Positions 61,163 to 64,000 of a DNA stretch of 64,000 nt are shown one piece after another. A model generated the notes under the pieces. It was not told the origin of the DNA and did not search any database. It worked only from the letters and a program-made list of their open reading frames with translations. Source of the DNA: Methylophaga sp. GTDB taxonomy: Bacteria > Pseudomonadota > Gammaproteobacteria > Nitrosococcales > Methylophagaceae. The position numbers and the translations under genes were made by a program. Numbering within the stretch: position 1 is the first letter of the stretch; each line of letters opens with the position of its first letter. The stretch covers positions 310,001 to 374,000 of the forward strand of contig PAJP01000025.1 of the NCBI GenBank assembly GCA_002706095.1, read 5' to 3'.

Positions 61163-61750
61163 ATGAGAAAATCGTATGTTTTGATCTGGGTGTTGGGGTG
61201 GTGTTTACATTCACCTGTTGCGGCTGCCTATGACTGTTATCAACCTTCTCCTACAGCCGAGTCTTTGGAAGAGGAGTATCGTAATAATGATAAAAGCCTT
61301 GTCATAGATAAAAATGAAGAAGCGCTCCAGTTTCTCAAACAACTGAAAGGACAATGGACAGGCACTGGCGAGGAAATTTCCTGTAAAGGTTCGGATAACA
61401 ATCCACTAAAACTACATAAACAAATGCAAGTCGAAGCTGATGTTGAAGAAAGCAGTATTGTGTTGTTTAAAGCACGTTTAGAAAAAGTGTTTCCGGCAGA
61501 GCGTGTCAGTCGTTCGGAGACCTTAGGTCTGATTAATATCGAAAGTTTGTATGGACTGAGTGCAAGCGGTCGACATATTGAGGCGAATCAACGTGAGTTT
61601 GCTTCGAATGGTCCTAATGCTGGTGTTCGTTATTTAGAGTATATGATTACCATTGATGCGCCTAATGATGATGAGCTCTATGTGGAATGGTCATTGTTTA
61701 CTAACGGTGTCTACGTTTTTACTCAGAAGCTTAATCTCACCAGAAATTAA
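61163..61750 (+). CDS. secreted protein of unknown function
   Basis: I do not recognise this protein. From the ATG at 61163 it has a signal peptide (about residues 1-21, LIWVLGWCLHSPVAAA) and a 174-residue mature part with two cysteines that could form a disulfide (YDCYQPSP and ISCKGSD). The stretch FLKQLKGQWTGTGEEISCKG looks like the opening of a lipocalin-like or DUF1794-like beta barrel, but this is only a resemblance. The frame is open back to 61100, which would bury the signal peptide. Confidence 0.65.
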   Translation: MRKSYVLIWVLGWCLHSPVAAAYDCYQPSPTAESLEEEYRNNDKSLVIDKNEEALQFLKQLKGQWTGTGEEISCKGSDNNPLKLHKQMQVEADVEESSIVLFKARLEKVFPAERVSRSETLGLINIESLYGLSASGRHIEANQREFASNGPNAGVRYLEYMITIDAPNDDELYVEWSLFTNGVYVFTQKLNLTRN

Positions 61751-61781
61751 AAAAAGAGCCTGAATAGTCAGGCTCTTTTTT
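61748..61781. terminator. bidirectional terminator between the secreted protein and DegP-type gene
   Basis: AAAAAGAGCCTGA pairs with TCAGGCTCTTTTT around ATAG, with A and T runs on the two sides. Confidence 0.92.
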
Positions 61782-61784
61782 GAC

Positions 61785-63164
61785 TTATTTAAGTAACAAG
61801 AACATCGCACGGCGGCCGCGAACAATATTAAATAATAATTCCTTCGCATTGCTTACCATTGGCTTGAACTGCTCTAGTGCATTGACTGGCTGACGGTTGA
61901 CCGAGGTGATAATGTCATCGGGTCTTAGGCCTGCTTTCCAGGCGGGGCTGCCACGCTTGACTGAATACACCACCACGCCTTCAATCTGACCGTAATAGGG
62001 CGAGTCCTGCTCAATATCACCAAAGGTGGCACCAGAAAGCTTAGGATGCACTAACCCATCAGATGCTGTCTTACGCGTTTGTTTTACTGTTGCTTTAATG
62101 GTTTTGGCTTTGCCATTGCGAATAATATCGAGCTTCACAGTTTGACCAACAACCATCAAACCAATGGTATTTCTTAGGCTATCCGCATTCAGCAATGGCG
62201 TGTCATCGACTGCTGTGATCACATCACCGACTTTCAAGCCGGCATCCGCGGCAGCTGAATCAGGAATCACATGACTCACAACGGCGCCTTGTTGACGCTC
62301 AATATTAAAGGCTTGTGCTAATTCAGGCGTAATATCCTGCATTTGAACACCTAAGTAAGCACGCTGCACTTCACCATGTTCTAAGAGCTGATCGGTAATT
62401 TGTTTAACGAGGTTACTGGGAATAGCAAAGCCGATACCGATATTGCCAGATGAAGCACCACCTGGTGAAAAAATAGCGGTATTGATACCCACCAGTTCGC
62501 CACGCAGGTTAACTAATGCACCACCTGAGTTACCAGGGTTAATGGAGGCATCTGTTTGGATAAAGTTCTCATAGCCTTCAATGCCGAGGCCACTTCTTCC
62601 CAAAGCACTAACAATACCTGAGGTGACTGTTTGTCCCAAACCGAATGGGTTACCGATGGCGACAACAAAATCACCAACGCGCAGTGAGTCGGAGTCTGCC
62701 AAAGGAAGAGCAGATAAGTTGTCATCTGGAATTTTAATGAGTGCCACATCGGTGGCAGGATCGCTACCAACAATCTCAGCCTGGAAAGTCCTGCCATCAT
62801 TAAGTGAGACCGTCACTTCATCGGCGCCGCGTATGACGTGGTTATTAGTAATGACTAAGCCTTCTTTGGCATCAATAATGACGCCTGACCCCAGACTTTG
62901 ACGTTGTCTGACCCTTGGCTGCTCGGGCACATTAAAAAAGTGCCTGAAAAAAGGGTCATTCATGAAAGGGTTATCTTGAACTCTGACTTCACTCTTTGTC
63001 GCTATGTTGACCACGGCAGGTTTGCTGCGATCTAGCATTGGCGCCAATGTGGGCATTTCATCTTTATCAGAAAACCAGTTAAGTGGAAGAGCAGCTGATG
63101 CGACTTGAGCAATCAAAACAAAAGCGGCTAACCAGACAATGGATGATTTAAAGCTGAACTTCAC
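61785..63164 (-). CDS. degP: periplasmic serine protease, DegP/MucD (HtrA) family
   Basis: The protein cleaves or refolds damaged periplasmic proteins. I use the GTG at 63164 because AGGAGG lies five bases upstream; this gives 459 residues with a signal peptide (ending AQVASA). The catalytic triad is in TNNHVIRG, ATDVALIKI and NPGNSGGALV. Two PDZ domains follow (from about residues 255 and 365). The family name DegP, DegQ or MucD cannot be settled by sequence reading. It lies 16 bases after the cbpA-type gene. Confidence 0.92.
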   Translation of the reverse strand: MKFSFKSSIVWLAAFVLIAQVASAALPLNWFSDKDEMPTLAPMLDRSKPAVVNIATKSEVRVQDNPFMNDPFFRHFFNVPEQPRVRQRQSLGSGVIIDAKEGLVITNNHVIRGADEVTVSLNDGRTFQAEIVGSDPATDVALIKIPDDNLSALPLADSDSLRVGDFVVAIGNPFGLGQTVTSGIVSALGRSGLGIEGYENFIQTDASINPGNSGGALVNLRGELVGINTAIFSPGGASSGNIGIGFAIPSNLVKQITDQLLEHGEVQRAYLGVQMQDITPELAQAFNIERQQGAVVSHVIPDSAAADAGLKVGDVITAVDDTPLLNADSLRNTIGLMVVGQTVKLDIIRNGKAKTIKATVKQTRKTASDGLVHPKLSGATFGDIEQDSPYYGQIEGVVVYSVKRGSPAWKAGLRPDDIITSVNRQPVNALEQFKPMVSNAKELLFNIVRGRRAMFLLLK

Positions 63165-63180
63165 AATGCCTCCTGATACT

Positions 63181-64000
63181 TTATTCCAATGACTCACGCG
63201 GGTTAAATGCCATTTCTTCTGCCATTTGTTGATAGAGTTTTTTCGCTTTATCAGAGTCTGCAGGCGGCACTATTATCTGCAAGACCACAAATTCATCGCC
63301 AGGTTCTTTGCCTGGTAATCCACGACCTTTTAGTCGCATTTTTTGACCACTGCGTGCACCTGCAGGAATGGTCAGATTAATTTTGCCAGCGAGTGTGGGC
63401 ACAGTAACTTTTGCACCTAATGCCGCTTCCCATGGTGCAATAGGTAAGTCGAGATACACATCTTTTTCTTCCAGACGGAAGTAACGATGTGGTGCCACAT
63501 TCACTTCGAGATATAAATCACCCGACTTACCGCCACCGCCAGATTTTCCCTGACCGGACAAACGAATTTTTTTACCAGAGGCAATACCGGCTGGTATTTT
63601 TACGTTAATGGTGCCGGACTGACTGGCGCCAGCAGGACGACGAATAGTCTTGGTGGCACCGTTGAATGCATCTTCCAGTGAGATGGTAATTTTGGCGTTA
63701 ACATCTTCACCACGGGCGAAGAAATTATCACCCATGCCGCCGCCCATACCTCCCATGCCGCCAAACATGTTTTCAAAGAAGCTGCTAAAGTTACCGCCAC
63801 CAAAACCAGCATGATCATCCCAGCCAGGTGGTGGGTTAAAGGATTGACCATGACGATAATTACTACCAAACTGGTCGTATTGAGCTCGTTTTTGTTCGTC
63901 ACGTAAGACTTCGTAGGCTTCACCTACTTCCTTAAATTTGTCTTCGGCATTGGCTTCTTTACTGACGTCAGGGTGATATTTTCTGGCCAGTTTTCGATAG
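63181..64000 (-). CDS. cbpA: DnaJ-type co-chaperone CbpA, C-terminal part (cut by window edge)
   Basis: The frame enters the window in the J domain: the HPD motif is in [10 protein letters not shown], followed by [17 protein letters not shown] Gly/Phe/Met-rich linker ([15 protein letters not shown]) and two C-terminal substrate-binding domains follow. There is no zinc-finger region, so this is a CbpA (type II) protein rather than DnaJ. The missing N-terminus is only the first 20-25 residues or so. It should work with DnaK; adjacency to the DegP-type gene groups two protein-quality functions. Confidence 0.92.
   Translation of the reverse strand, partial: YRKLARKYHPDVSKEANAEDKFKEVGEAYEVLRDEQKRAQYDQFGSNYRHGQSFNPPPGWDDHAGFGGGNFSSFFENMFGGMGGMGGGMGDNFFARGEDVNAKITISLEDAFNGATKTIRRPAGASQSGTINVKIPAGIASGKKIRLSGQGKSGGGGKSGDLYLEVNVAPHRYFRLEEKDVYLDLPIAPWEAALGAKVTVPTLAGKINLTIPAGARSGQKMRLKGRGLPGKEPGDEFVVLQIIVPPADSDKAKKLYQQMAEEMAFNPRESLE

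Overview
The window is a gene-dense stretch of a gammaproteobacterial chromosome of moderate G+C. The gene orders def | LysM-dprA-smg-topA, mnmG-rsmG-parA-parB followed by a complete atpIBEFHAGDC operon and glmU, and gltB-gltD-hemE are chromosomal core arrangements of Gammaproteobacteria. Together with the style of the proteins (a TorF-family porin next to glnK-amtB, a PtxD phosphite system, two glutamate-forming routes) I suspect a marine methylotroph such as Methylophaga. That genus call is recollection and inference; no methanol dehydrogenase or other methylotrophy marker lies in the window.

Layout. 1-8160: the start of def (cut by the window edge), then LysM, dprA, smg and topA on the plus strand, and a purE-purK-SelW-lipoprotein block on the minus strand. 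8285-15485: gltB, gltD and hemE behind a good sigma-70 promoter. 15565-18177: a nitrogen-responsive unit read leftwards (TorF-family porin, glnK, amtB) with a textbook sigma-54 element and a candidate NtrC site. 18249-23648: lgt, dgkA, mnmG, rsmG, parA and parB. 23958-25820: an unusual soluble chemoreceptor fused to a substrate-binding-protein domain. 25959-33020: the ATP synthase operon, from promoter to terminator. 33070-34431: glmU.

From about 34450 to 42500 the window becomes accessory. It holds a phage-type GIY-YIG gene, an AraC/GyrI-like regulator, a complete phosphite import and oxidation cluster (ptxABCDE) behind a tandem Pho box, and three copies or fragments of a dispersed intergenic repeat at 35153-35696, 36801-36904 and 42067-42483. 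The two long copies share two hairpins. Their stems differ in sequence but stay perfectly paired, while one 21-nt apical loop is nearly identical. This is the least explained structure in the window.

From 42514 to 64000 come iron and redox genes (a bacterioferritin without the heme methionine, a ferric-reductase-like flavocytochrome, OxyR, an exported catalase-peroxidase, a glutaredoxin, a TonB-dependent receptor behind a Fur-like box), a CorA transporter, a frameshifted PAS-GGDEF gene, YjdM, a C39-like protein coupled to a LigB dioxygenase, a divergent MFS/LysR pair, a DUF808 membrane protein, gdhA, a secreted hypothetical protein, a DegP-type protease and the 3' part of a cbpA-type DnaJ gene cut by the right edge.

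Taken together, nitrogen assimilation is represented three times (GOGAT, GlnK-Amt, GDH), and phosphorus scavenging by the ptx cluster. No tRNA, rRNA, CRISPR array, transposase or integrase was recognised.
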